64,000 bases of DNA from Quercus robur. Its lineage: Eukaryota > Streptophyta > Magnoliopsida > Fagales > Fagaceae. The stretch spans positions 20,591,357 to 20,655,356 of the forward strand of contig NC_065545.1 of the NCBI RefSeq assembly GCF_932294415.1. The letters run 5' to 3'. Numbering within the stretch: the first letter of the stretch is position 1; each line of letters opens with the position of its first letter. Shown piece by piece: positions 1-11,155 of the stretch. Below the pieces are notes generated by a model, which ran no database searches, was not told the origin of the DNA, and was given only the letters and a program-made list of their open reading frames with translations. A program made the translations under genes and the position numbers.

Positions 1-350
1 TGGAAGATAATTTAGGGCTCGAAGGGCCAATTGTTATCAAGAGCAGGTAAGGAGGTTCTTATTAAAGCAGTTGCACAATCGATACCTACATATACTATGG
101 TAGTAATACTGATGTGGATCAGAAGGAGAGAATTAAAGCAGTACTAGGCATTAGAGAGGTGGACCGGTTTGAGTCATACCTTGGGCTTTTTACTTTGATT
201 TGCAGATCTAAAAATCAAGCTTTTTCCTATCTTAAGGATAGAGTTTGGAAGATAATTCAGGGCTGGAAGGGCCATTGTTATCAAGAGTAGGCAAGGAGGT
301 TCTTATTAAAGCAGTTGCACAATTGATACCTACATATACTATGGTAGTAT
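1..350 (+). repeat. Partial tandem duplication inside L1-A (about 244-bp period)
   Basis: Bases 1-105 are repeated with few differences at 245-350; both copies start tggaagataat and run to actatggtagta. The spacer between them contains more L1 coding sequence ('RSKNQAFSYLKDRVW'), so the duplication is internal to the LINE and not a satellite. The window edge cuts the first copy. Confidence 0.8.
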
Positions 351-1381
351 TTCAATCGCCTAGGAAGCTTTGTGATGATTTAAATGCAATGTGTACTAGA
401 TTTTGGTGGGGACAGGTGCGTAGTAAAAGAAAAATACATTGGAAAAGTTAGAAGGCCCTATCTCAATCAAAAAAGGAAGGTGGCATGGGTTTTCAGGACA
501 TAAGATGCTTCAATCTAGCTATGTTGGCAAAACAAGGATGGAGGTTATTGCAGGAGAATGGGTCCTTGTTATATGAATGTTTTAAAGCTAGATATTTTCC
601 TAGCAGTACATTCTTGGAGGCTACTGATGTTCCCAACAGTTCATAAGTATGGAAAAGCTTGATAGCAGGGCAATCAATTTTGCAGAAGGGTTGTTGTTGG
701 AGGGTGGGAAATGGAGTTAGCATAAGGGTGGTTAAGGATAGGTGGATCCCGAACTATCCAACAAATAAGGTTTTGCACCCACCACTTGATGAGGACAAGG
801 AGTGGCGAGTTGCAAATATTATAGATCGAAGTACTCGTGACTGGAACAAGGAACTTATTGCTACCAATTTTCATCGAGATGACATGGAGGCCATTTTACG
901 AATTCCATTGAGTAGAAGGTGGGTGCAGGATACCTTGATGTGGCTCCATACCAAAAATGGATATTATTCAATGCATTCGGGATATTATATAGCTTGTAGC
1001 TTGCAACAGCAGGATAGTAGATGACTTGAAGGATCGAGTTTGAAGAAGGGTGAGATGGAATGCCAAAATAATGGAAGTATAAGGTGCCGAATAAAATAAA
1101 AGCATTTGGGTGGAGAATGTGTCAAAATATTTTGCCTACAACGGAGAACTTATTTCACTGAAAGGTTGTGGAGGATAAGGGGTGTGAGGTATGCAAGCAA
1201 GAGGTGGAATCAGTAATACATGTGATGTGGGAGTGTGGTGTAGCCCTAGATGTTTGGGCTAGAAGTAGGATCAGTTTACAGAAGTGTCCCACGTTAATGG
1301 GTGATATGGTGAAGTTATTTGAGTGGTTAGTGGATCGATTAGCTGAGGAAGATATGGAGCTGTTTTTAGTTCAGTGTTGGG
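245..1381 (+). pseudogene. L1-A ORF2 fragment: post-RT region and zf-RVT
   Basis: One frame carries 245-451 and 659-1024, with stops at 449 and near 643; a second frame carries 1168-1381, so a frameshift lies between 1024 and 1168. Visible motifs are the conserved tryptophan-rich thumb region (FWWGQ, W..S...I), 'GCCWRVGNGVSIRV', and a cysteine-rich segment 'GCEVCKQEVESVIHVMWEC', which is the zf-RVT pattern. The reading would run straight into the RNase H block at 7285 if the Copia insertion were absent. In an active L1 this part supports target-primed reverse transcription; here it cannot make a full protein. Confidence 0.85.
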
Positions 1382-2358
1382 TGTTAGGACATATGTAAAT
1401 TATGTTAGGAACATATGTCAAATATAGAATTGACTAATCCTTTGAAAAAATGCATTTTACTTGTAATTGGGTAAATCTAGGATGAGTTTAGTACTTCAAG
1501 GAACAAAAGTTCAAGTCTAGTATTGAAGCCATGCAAATCTGTCCCAAAAAAAAAAAAAAAACAAGTGAAGAAGTGCTGATTCAAGAAGTGCTAATTCATT
1601 AAAGCTCGATAGCTCTCGATAGCTCGCAAGTGAAGAAGTGTTGATTCCTTGATAGCTTGCAACAGATATGAAAATTAGTTTTTCAAATATGATTTTCAAC
1701 CTATGCTTATGTATTTGTGTAGGGTTTCTTTTTTCACAACCCTAGACATATATAAAGCTTATTTTAAAGGCCGTCACATAAGAGAATATAAGGAGAACAC
1801 ATGCAAAAAGTGACCGATACCTTATTCTCTCTAAAAGAAGCTACTGCGTCTTTGCGCCTTAGGGTTTTGTAACCAAGTACTTCTTGATCTTCATTGTTGA
1901 TGAAGTGAAGAACTTTGCAGCCAACAATCTTCTTTAAGTTGGTGTGTTAGTCACGCATTGGGAGCCGTGCATCTTTAGTTAGTCACATACTGGAATCCGG
2001 GTAAAAAGGGTGGCGTTCATATATTGAAGAGTTCAGAGGTTCTAAAGTGGTAGAAGGTTTCTGCTGCAAGTTCATCTAAGGGGATTATAGAGTCTAGGGA
2101 CAAAGGTTTTGTACTAGATCTGAAACTTCTCTTTATTATAGTGGATTACTTTTCGGGAAGGTTTCCCCCTAGGTTTTTTATTGTGAAACTAGTTTGTTTC
2201 ATTGGTTTTCCTGGGTCATCATATCTTGTCTTATTTTTTTTCCACTGCATGATATTGATGTTTGTTTGTTTTAATAAGTTTTATTTATAATAAATCTAAT
2301 TAACAACTTAGGTTTAAAACTTGTTAATTCTATCAATCGGAGTCTAAATTCCCTAACA
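1382..2358 (+). repeat. 5' LTR of the gag-only Copia element
   Basis: 977 bp, starting tgttaggacat and ending ccctaaca, so the ends form the short inverted repeat TGTTAGG/CCTAACA. It aligns along its length with 6271-7279. In the first 150 bases I count roughly ten differences, so the copies are diverged and the insertion is not recent. It holds an internal oligo-A and a cluster of tcgatagct-like motifs near 1600-1660. Confidence 0.92.
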
Positions 2359-2360
2359 AG

Positions 2361-2372
2361 TAGTATCAGAGC
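2361..2372 (+). promoter_or_regulatory. Primer-binding site (initiator Met-tRNA type)
   Basis: The sequence tagtatcagagc lies three bases after the 5' LTR. It differs by one base from tggtatcagagc, the usual plant Copia primer site complementary to the 3' end of initiator Met-tRNA. Confidence 0.85.
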
Positions 2373-2426
2373 GAGTATACTTTGATTGGATTAATTTCCT
2401 GAGTGTGATCCTTGACCCCTGTTGTC

Positions 2427-3999
2427 ATGGATCATGGACAAACTCTTTTGATTCCTCCTTTATTTGATGGAACTAATTATGCGTACTGGAAAGTTTGTAT
2501 GAAGGTTTTTTTGTAGGCTCTAGGTGAACATGTATGGCAAGCTGTTAAAGTTGGTTGGATTAAGCCAAAGGAAGCGCCGATGGATTAGGATGAAGCAACA
2601 GTCATAGTGGCAAATTTCAACAATAAGGCCTTGAATGCTTTGTTTTGTGGGGTGACCAATGAGGAATTCAAGAAAATATCATCCACGGAAGTTGCCAAGG
2701 AAGCATGGACCATTCTTGAGATCACCTATGAAGGTACTAAGGCAGTAAAGACTATGAAGCTTCAAAGACTCGCCAGTAGATTTGAAGAAATAAGGATGGA
2801 GGAGGATGAGACCTTTGATGAGTTCTCTGCTAAACTTGGATATTGTGAATTCCGACTTTAATCATGGGGAATCTATTGCGGAATCCAAAATTGTTAGGAA
2901 AATCCTTAAGTTCCCACCTGAAAGATTCCATGCCAAGATCACTGCCATTGAAGAAGTGAAGGACATTGATCAAATTCCTTTGATTGAGCTTGTAGGGAAC
3001 CTTCAAACTTATGAGATGGGATTAGGTTTAATGGGAAAAGGTGGAAAGAGTAGAAACTTGGCTCTTATGGGTATAGAGGAAGAGATTGAGGACTCTGAAG
3101 ATGAAGATGGAAGTGAAGATGAAGATAATGATGAGGATGATGATCTAACCTTCATAACTGATGAGATTATCAAGCTTCTTCAATTTAGGAAAAAGGATAA
3201 GGGCAAACCTCCTAGGAAATCTAAATCCTCAAGGAAGGGCAAGAATGAGAAACCTATCATCTAATGCCATGAGTGCAAAGGTTTTGTTCATATGAGGATA
3301 GAGCGCCCAAACTACCTTATGAAGGAAAAAACCAACAATTGAAAAGATAAAGGGTTGGTTGCTACCTGGAGTGATACTGAGAATGGCTCTTCTAATGAGT
3401 ATATGGATGAATGTGGTCACTTTATGACTTTTGCTGCCACAACCGATAAGATGATTGTGGAGAGTGATAGTGACAGTGAGGATTCTTCTGATGATGAAGT
3501 ACCCAAGAAGTTGATCCTTCAGGAAGCCTATGATAAGCTATGCACTGAATTTATAAAATCTGAAAAGACTTCTCATCATTGTAGAAAAAAGCTTAATGAG
3601 GTAAAAACTGGAAAAGCTTATTTGTTAGTCAAACTAGATGAGACTACAAGGTTAGTTGAGACTCTTGTTGTAGAGAACACCTCATCAGAAATGAAGGTTA
3701 AGAATCTTGAGGTTGAGCTTAGTCAAGCTAGAACTCAAATAGAGAGGACGTCTAGTACAAAGCTTGATGAGGTCTTGAGTGCTCAAAAACTTAGTTTTGA
3801 TAAGACTGGCTTAGGATATTCTATTTCTTCCAGCCCCTCCTCTTCCACGGCTTCTGGATCAAGGACTGTCTTTGTACCCCAATCTGAAAAAGGTGATAAA
3901 TGTATGAAATCTAAATCTGATTTGGCTAATTCTAAATCCTTTGTTAGACCTCATGTTTGTCACCATTGTGGTGTTTCTGAACACATTCGTCCTAATTGA
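2427..3999 (+). pseudogene. Copia gag polyprotein, broken
   Basis: The reading begins at the ATG at 2427 with 'LLIPPLFDGTNYAYWK', the typical start of a Copia gag (UBN2/DUF4219 type). It continues through the 'KEAWTILEITYEGTKAVK' block (2690-2760), an acidic region (3085-3150), a Lys-rich stretch, a first zinc knuckle near 3270 (CHEC...H; last Cys lost), a coiled-coil-like segment (3600-3760) and a second knuckle at 3956-4000 (CHHC....H, where the final Cys codon is a stop). Stops at about 2514 and 2588 and a frameshift near 2840 prevent expression. Just after it come 'KTRAMWVRKE'-like remains, the point where a protease domain would normally start. Confidence 0.85.
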
Positions 4000-6258
4000 T
4001 TTAAGTTGTATCCTTAAAAGCAAGTGTTTAATTGGTCACAAGTTTCCTCTCAAGGACTATACCTTTGTTTGGAGACTTATTAAAAACTTTGACCTTTTTA
4101 ACTCAATTTCAGGAGAATTCTAATTCTTCTATGTCCTTTAGTAGACATATTAGGACACGTGCCTTTTCATTTTCATGGCCAAAGACTCGTGCTATGTGGG
4201 TGAGAAAAGAGTTTAAGACTAAATTATCTTTTCTGTTGTCCTCTGCTTTAATTCTTTCTATCTATAGTAGGACTCTCTTTTCTTGATTTCTTATCTGCTT
4301 TTGAAATTATGCTTTCATGCATCTGCATCTTTCTTTCATACTTTCATGTTATTTGTTTGTTTTTGTTTGGTTGTTTAGTTTTTTTTGTTTTTGTTTTTGT
4401 TTTTGTTTTTTTTTGTTTTTTTGTTTTTTTGTTTTCAAAATAAAAATAAAAAGGAAAAATTAGAAAAATACAAAAATAGTGTGTTTGTATACATTGGTAC
4501 TTGTGTACCTTAGATGGCTATTGAAACAAAATTTTCTAAACTTTATATCTTTTGTAACTTAAAAGAGCATCTCTATGCACAACTAAGTAAGTGAGTTTTG
4601 TGGCTCGTGTATGTGATAAGTAAGATTAAGTGATTTCTTGTACTAAAACACTTGTATCACTCTTTTTGACGGGAAGGACTAAAAAATCCTAAGAGAAATG
4701 CATAAATAACCATCTCATCACTTTTGACCGCCAATCATGAAATGACATTTATATGCTTCGGCATAGCAAAAGTGGAATGTCAAATGCTTAACATAATTGG
4801 GTATTTCTTTTCTATCTCTTATATGTCCAAGCATGATTTGCTTAAAAGAAAAATATGCAAAGAAAATAAAAGACAAAAAAATCAAAATGTTTTATATATG
4901 ATTGCAAGTGTGTCTTTTAGGAGATGTGGGAGTTATAGGATGTATTTCGAAGGTGTTAGTCCCTATCAAATAGTTATGATTGTGTGTGAGTTAAAGTGAT
5001 TTTCTCATATCTCAAATCGTCATAACATGTTGACACTTATGCAATCTTGCGATGTTTTCACACATAACACACAATATTCTTTGTTACACTTGATACATGT
5101 GTAGGTACAATGTCATTTGGCTATCACAAGGAATACATGTGTTAATGTATGATCACTAAACTATCTTAATTTGTTTTTGAAATATAAAATTGGTTAGACT
5201 TGTTTAGTGTGTGTGTGTTTTGGATCTAAATGCTTGACATTTTTCTTGATAAAAGATGTTTTAGAGAGCTTAAAATGTTGCTTGGATCCTTGTTTGTGTA
5301 GCATGCTTAGTTGCATTCATATCTGTGTTTTTCTCTTCTTGAAAAACTGTTTTTAAGCAATCTCGACAACTGCTGGACACCTCTCGATAGCTAGGCTATT
5401 TATCGAGCCTTTTTGTGATTTATTTATCGCAATCTCGATAACTTCTTGATAGATTTTCGATCCATCGAGAAACCTTCTGTCGTCTTGATAGATTCTCGAT
5501 AACTGTTTGATCCATCGAGGTTGGCTTCTACTCGATAGTTGCTCGACTGCTCCTTGATTTGTCGAGATCCTCTTGCATGCATTATTTTTCACATGTTTTT
5601 GCATCTTTCTTTTATCTTGTCATCTATAGCATCTTTGTTCATTGCATTCATGCATTTATATGGATTCCTTGTGGCCCCTTGATCATCTTTCTATTTCTCG
5701 GGTGAAACTTTCTAGTTTCTTCTACCCTTTGTCAATCATGACAAAAAGGGAGAGAAATTGTGGAGAATATATGGTTTCTTTTTAAGACTTTACATGTTAG
5801 GGGGAGAAATACATGCCCTTTGTAAGGGGGAGATGTATTTCATCTTGTTAGGGGGAGTGCTTACTTCCTTCTTCTTGTACACCGGTCTTGTGACCATGTT
5901 TACATACATTGTGCTTATCTTTGATATATATATATATATATATATATAAGATGATGTATGTCTTCTTCACCTACCTTTACATGTGTTGTTTCTTTTCTAT
6001 CTTCATACACATGTTTCTTTATCTTGTATGTAATCTTATATTTCTGTTTCACATTAAAATGCCTTAATGAGTTTTGTTTAAAGTGTTATAGAAATACAAA
6101 TTGTCAAAGTCTACTTGCCATAAACTCTTTTCTTGCAAAATTTTTCAAGAGTTTGTGTTAGGATAGATTTTATTGTATTCAACAAGTGAATATGAGTTGA
6201 GTGATTTATGACTTCTGTCATATCTCATTTGTTTGTTGTGGTTTTGTCACGGATTGCC
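4000..6258 (+). other. Non-coding interior of the Copia element, pol region missing
   Basis: About 2.2 kb between gag and the 3' LTR with no recognisable pol. It includes a T/G-rich tract (4376-4430), a block dense in tcgata-type motifs (5360-5570) and a TA microsatellite (5929-5948). Short open frames here show no known domain. Confidence 0.7.
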
Positions 6259-6270
6259 AAAGGGGGAGAT
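5743..6270 (+). promoter_or_regulatory. Multiple polypurine tracts of the Copia element
   Basis: Purine runs occur at 5743-5757, 5799-5809, 5825-5833 and 5850-5858, and the functional one directly before the 3' LTR at about 6258-6270 (caaagggggagat). Repeated polypurine tracts upstream of the 3' LTR are a described feature of Sirevirus elements. Confidence 0.75.
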
Positions 6271-7279
6271 TGTAAGGACATATGTAAATTATGTTAGGAA
6301 TATATGTCAAATATAGAATTGACTAATCTTTTGAAAAAACGCACTTTGCTTGTAATTGGGTAGATCTAGGATGAGTTTAGTACTTCAAGGAACAAGAGTT
6401 CAAGTCTAATATTGAAGCCATGCAAATCTGTAAAAAAAAAAAAAACAAGTGAAGAAGTGTTGATTCATTAAAGCTCGATAGCTCTTGATAGTTCTCGATA
6501 GCTCGCAAGTGAAGAAGTGCTGATTCATTAAACCTCGATAGCTAGCTCGATACCTCTCGATAGCTTGCAACAGATACGAAAATCAGTTTTTCAGATCTAA
6601 TTTTTGACCCATGCTTATGTATTTGTGTGGGGTTTCTTTTCTCACAACCCTAAACAGATATAAGACTTATTTTAAAAGCTGTCACATAAGAGAATACAAG
6701 TAGAACACATGTAAAAAGCGACCGATACCTTATTCTCTTTAAAAGAAGCTGCTGCATTTTTGCACAGTAGGGTTTTGTAACCAAGTGCTTCTTGATCTTT
6801 ATTGTTGATGAAGTGAAGAACTTTGCAGTCAATCTTTTTCAAGTTGGTGTGTTAGTCATGTACTAGGAGCCGTGCATTTTTGGTTAGTCACGTATTGGGA
6901 TCTGTGCAAAAAGGGTGGCATTCATATATTGAAGAGTTCAGAAATTCTGAAGCGGTAGAAGGTTTCCGTTGCAAGTTCATCTACAGGGATTTTAGAGTCT
7001 AGGGACAAAGGTTTTGTACTAGATCTGAAACTTTTTTTTTATTATAGTGGATTGTTTTTCGGGAAGGTTTCCCTTCAGGTTTTTTACTGTGAAACTAGTT
7101 TGTTTTATTGGTTTTCCTGAGTCAATATATATTGTCTTATTTTATTTTTTTCTGCTACATGATATTGACATGATATTGATGTTTGTTTGTTTTAACAAGT
7201 TTTATTCATAATAAATCTAATTAATAACTTGGATTTAAAACTTGTTAATTTTATCAATCAGAGTCTAAATTTCCCAACA
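6271..7279 (+). repeat. 3' LTR of the gag-only Copia element
   Basis: 1009 bp, starting tgtaaggacat and ending ttcccaaca. It is collinear with the 5' LTR but has a longer tcgatagct block (6465-6570) and a duplicated tgatattga segment near 7160. Its right flank returns directly to L1-A coding sequence. Confidence 0.92.
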
Positions 7280-7284
7280 CTGGG

Positions 7285-7937
7285 TTTTGTGGAATCAAAG
7301 AAATGCTATTTTGCATGGAGGTACAATTCAGGATCCATTTGTGCTGGTTCAAAGAGCTGAAACAATGCTGCATGATTACCGTGATGCTTAGTCTCATCTC
7401 TCTGTTCCACTGCCATCTTCATCGGTGCAACATCTGGAGATATGGAAGCCACCTACGGGGCTAAACTATAAAGTAAACGTCGATGCAACAATATTCCCAA
7501 GGCAGAAGGCTTCGGGGTTTGGGGTTGTGATTCGCAATGAAAGGGGAGAGACTATGGCTGCTGTCTCGGCAAGAGGTCCATTAGTTCAGAATAGCAAGGA
7601 GGCAGAAGCGTTGGCTTGCAGGAAGGCAGTGGAAGTTGCTATGGATTTGGGATTTAGGGATGTCACTCTTGAGGGAGATAACATTTCTGTTATGAGCTCA
7701 ATTTCCTCAGCAAGTATTAATAGAGCTAGGCGTGGGTTTGTGTATGATGATATCAGATGTATGGGGAGGGGCTTTAGAACTTTTCATGTTAACCATGTGA
7801 GGAGGACAGCCAATACTGTGGCACACTCACTTGCTAAGTATGCTGGGTTGATAGAGGGTGAAATGGTCTGGTTGGAGCAAGACCCACCTCCAGCCAGAGA
7901 TGCTTTGTACTCTGATTCTTGTCATATTTCTCTTTAA
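7285..7937 (+). pseudogene. L1-A RNase H domain (C-terminal end of ORF2)
   Basis: From 7285 the reading 'LWNQRNAILHG' resumes the L1-A ORF2 reading that was cut at 1381. An uninterrupted frame at 7425-7937 gives an RVT_3-type RNase H: 'KVNVDAT' (first Asp), 'KEAEALACRKAV' (Glu), 'LEGDN' (Asp) and 'RTANTVAHSLAKYAG' (end motif). The core is well preserved although the rest of the element is broken. The element ends with a short poly-A at 7961-7971. Confidence 0.88.
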
Positions 7938-7971
7938 TGAATGAATTGATTCCAGTTTCAAAAAAAAAAAA

Positions 7972-8336
7972 GGTTCGTATTTTCTGTGATGGTTGGTTAG
8001 TGATTAAACACGTTATATGAATGTCCATAGCTAGACTCTGCACCATTGAGTAATTATAAATTTATTCCAGAAACTAACTAGTACATAAAGGATTGTAAAT
8101 AACGGAAATTAAGCGAAGGGACCACCTGTCTTTACAACAAGGCCAACAATTTTCATTGAAGTTTACTACTAATTCCTGAAAGTTATAATATGTATAAGTA
8201 ATTGTGCAATAAAAGTGTTTTTCTTTTTTTCTTAAACAATGTCAGCGTCTAAGTAAAAATGAATGTGTACATTCAAGTACTATATATACTATGCATCTAT
8301 TAAAAAAAAAAAAAAAATGAAGACAAAGAAGTACTA
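7972..8336. other. Intergenic stretch, nothing recognised
   Basis: AT-rich sequence between the L1-A tail and the foldback element. It has an A-run at 8302-8317 and no supported gene. Confidence 0.6.
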
Positions 8337-9124
8337 TACGAACAAAGTTTCTCTCCAAACTAGTTTAGAGAGAAACTCTTCAAACTTCTCATATATTTCT
8401 TTTTTTGGGTGTAAATTTTGAAAATCTAATCATTGAATTTCATGTTCCTTATGTTCTTAACATACATATCAAATTTCGCTCAAATTGGATATTATTTACT
8501 ATTTGATCAATTAACGTATTTTTTATATACAACTTTAGATTACAAAAACTTGAAATTATAACATTTATTTAATGACATAGCAATTGATCTTTGATTTTCT
8601 TGAAGTTTTGTAAGCATTAAGGATGTAATAGGAACATGCAATTTAGTGGTTAGATTTTCAAAATTCACACTCAATATAAATATATATGATGAGTTTGTAG
8701 TATTTCTCTCCAAGCTAGTTTGGAGAGAAACTTTGTTCATACTATATTATGCAAAGCTAACTAAGGTCCCCTCATCGACATTGATGACTTTTAACATACA
8801 TATCAAATTTCGCTCAAATCGGATATTATTTACTATTTGATCAATTAACGTATTTTTTATATACAACTTTAGATTACAAAAACTTGAAATTATAACATTT
8901 ATTTAATGACATAGCAATTGATCTTTGATTTTCTTGAAGTTTTGTAAGCATTAAGGATGTAATAGGAACATGCAATTTAGTGGTTAGATTTTCAAAATTC
9001 ACACTCAATATAAATATATATGATGAGTTTGTAGTATTTATCTCCAAACTAGTTTGGAAAGAAACTTTGTTCATACTATACTATGCAAAGCTAACTAAGG
9101 TCCCCTCATCGACATTGATGACTT
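8337..9124. mobile_element. Foldback/MITE-like element with duplicated right half
   Basis: The left end (gaacaaagtttctctccaaa, from about 8340) is the reverse complement of the right end at 8704-8741 (tttggagagaaactttgttc). The inversion continues inward: the segment around 8412-8455 pairs with about 8620-8670. The right half is then tandemly repeated: 8457-8790 and 8791-9124 are nearly identical with a 334-bp period. The ends are themselves locally palindromic. No transposase is present and no clear target duplication was found, so the superfamily is open. Confidence 0.75.
8457..9124. repeat. 334-bp direct tandem duplication
   Basis: Two head-to-tail copies with only a handful of differences (for example attgg/atcgg near the start, ctccaagc/tccaaact near the end). 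The duplication covers the right part of the foldback element plus about 50 bp beyond its right end. That extra flank shows the event happened after insertion and was not a second transposition. Confidence 0.9.
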
Positions 9125-11118
9125 TTAACGTATAACATTATGACTTATGAGGATATCCAAAATTCCATTCTATTAAAATGATGATTAGGGTTTATCATGT
9201 CATGATTTAAAAAAAAAAAAATATTGAGCTGGGGTTCATTTAGGAAATTTATCTCCTCCCTCCACTGTATATATGTAGGTGAACCCCTATACAAATGGTT
9301 AGGGTTCATGACTTCATGGTGAAGTTCTTCAACTTATTTATGATTTACATATATAGATTCTGAGTTTGGTTTATGAATTTAATACCTTGAACATATTTTA
9401 ATGTCAATCAAGGCAAAGAAGATAAGATATTTTATCTAGAGAATGCCTATATTTTTTTCACAAGTAAAAAGGGAATTGTGAATTTCACACCTTTTTTTTT
9501 AGAGAAGATTTCACACTTATTTTTTAATCTTCTGTATTACCATCTTCAAATCACAGTATATCATGGATCTTTTTAATTACAAACTAAGGGAATAGTTTTT
9601 CTAGACTTATTTTTTAATCAACTGCATTATTATATATTATATATTATATATGAACAACCCATAGATAGTCTAATTCTCATATAGTGGAATGCAAACATAA
9701 AAAATATGGCGCAGAAACAAAACCACTTTCTTTTTAATAAAGACACAAGAGGGTTTGAACCAAATTAAAGGGTTTGTTATATGATGATTGTTTTTTTATT
9801 ACACCAAAACATTAACAATTTTTTTTTTTTTTTTTGGGTGTAAATGAGACTCAATCAATTTCATGTAATCATGTTCTTATTCAACAACAAGAGCTACCTT
9901 GAACCCACAAAACCCACAAATTAAATATTACTACTTTTTGTATAAAGTAATTCAAAATGGTTATTATTTCTACACAAAACATTGATCAAGAGGAATCTAA
10001 GATTTATGGAGTACTGTATTATAGTGGCAGTAATCACCAAAAAAGAGAAGAAGAGGAATTAATAGTAGTGTCAGCAGAAAAAAGGGGTAGTCTAATTAAT
10101 TATAAACATTTAATAGCTGCCCTTGGCCCATACAAATTTCTCAGATCTTTAGTAAGGGCTACAGAGCTCTTAATGGTTTTACCAACTGCATGGATTGGAG
10201 TGGAGCCCCTTTGCCTCAACTTAAAATGTGTTGTGACATACAGGACATCTTCTAGTACTTGAAAGCAATGTAGGGTTATAAAGAATTATCACAATGGTTT
10301 TCCATTCCTAGTATTATAGAGATAGTGAAGGGTTGTATGGCCGGTGACCCATGCTTATTTATAACTAATAATACAAATTCGTTTATTATACACACATGCA
10401 TGCAGTAGTGTACATTGAATATAGATGGGAATTATTCTTTTGCCTTTTACCAAAGGACATTAATTCTTGGTTGGATTAGTATTTGGTTTAATATACCTTC
10501 CAAGACTTTTTGGCTAACAACAACATATGATTGGTTTAGTTTTAAATTTGCTTCATTTGAAATGGACTTGGACGTCTGAGCTAGGCCAAGCATGCATGCA
10601 TTCACAACCTTGTATAACCCTTCATGAAATTGTGCACTTTTATTTGACAAACTGAAATCACATAATACAGATAGACCTGTTGAGTTGAACAATGATCAGG
10701 TTAAAAAAAAAAAAACAAAAATGTGAAAGATTGTCCCATTAATAGATCCAATTTCCGACTTAACCTGAACCCAAATTTGTATAGGACTATTTTGTTTGGA
10801 CTTGTGTATTTTTAGGGAAGAGTAGGAAGTTAAAGGGTGAAACTCTATATGAGACAAACCATAGTACTGTACGTACTTAAGGTGCCACGCAGCTATCTAA
10901 TTAACTTCCCAAGGATTAATCCAATAGGGATGTACTCGACATGTGTCCACGTCACCTTCTCGATCTGGCCATAATAGGGCCACATCAGTTACTTGATCTA
11001 GTCAGAGTTGGAGAGGGTATATGGTATATTGGGTATATGTGATCATCCTATCAATTAGAGGTAAGTTTTTCGTTCATGGGGTTCATTCCTATGTGAGAGG
11101 GTGTAATTACATATACTT
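9125..11118. other. Intergenic, no convincing gene
   Basis: AT-rich DNA with T-runs at 9812-9835 and A-runs at about 9207-9219 and 10701-10713. A 101-codon open frame at 9957-10262 has no recognisable domain. Confidence 0.55.
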
Positions 11119-11155
11119 GATAATAAACTATAGGGCTCATTGTCCATTAATAAAA

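Larger units (their letters stand above)
1..1381 (+). mobile_element. L1-type LINE relic (L1-A), upstream part
   Basis: This is the downstream part of a plant L1 ORF2, starting before the window. Translation shows the region after the reverse transcriptase: a 'KEVLIKAVAQLIPTYTM' block, 'FWWGQVRSKRKIHW', and 'WRVGNGVSIRVVKDRWIP', then a Cys/His zf-RVT-like block around 1168-1300. The element is interrupted at 1381 by a Copia-type retrotransposon and resumes at 7285 with the RNase H domain, ending in a short poly-A at about 7961-7971. Several stops and at least one frameshift show it is dead. Frames and motif order support L1; the subfamily is not known. Confidence 0.9.
1382..7279 (+). mobile_element. 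Copia-type LTR retrotransposon, gag-only (non-autonomous)
   Basis: The element is bounded by two LTRs (1382-2358 and 6271-7279) beginning TG and ending CA. The 5-bp flanks ttggg (1377-1381) and ctggg (7280-7284) are a target-site duplication with one mismatch. A Met-tRNA-type primer site follows the 5' LTR and a polypurine tract precedes the 3' LTR. Internally there is a degraded gag (2427-3999) but no protease, integrase, RT or RNase H. Several G-rich polypurine tracts before the 3' LTR, together with the gag style (UBN2-like start, coiled coil, CCHC knuckles), suggest the Sirevirus branch; that lineage call is inference. It sits inside L1-A and is therefore younger than it. Confidence 0.9.

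Noticed and set aside
5360..5580. Possible CRISPR-like array of tcgataac/tcgatag repeats
   Set aside because: Units are irregular in spacing and sequence, lie inside a plant retrotransposon, and have no spacer structure.
9957..10262. 101-codon open frame in intergenic DNA
   Set aside because: No domain, no clear leader or splice context, and composition like the surrounding AT-rich DNA; chance frame is the simplest reading.
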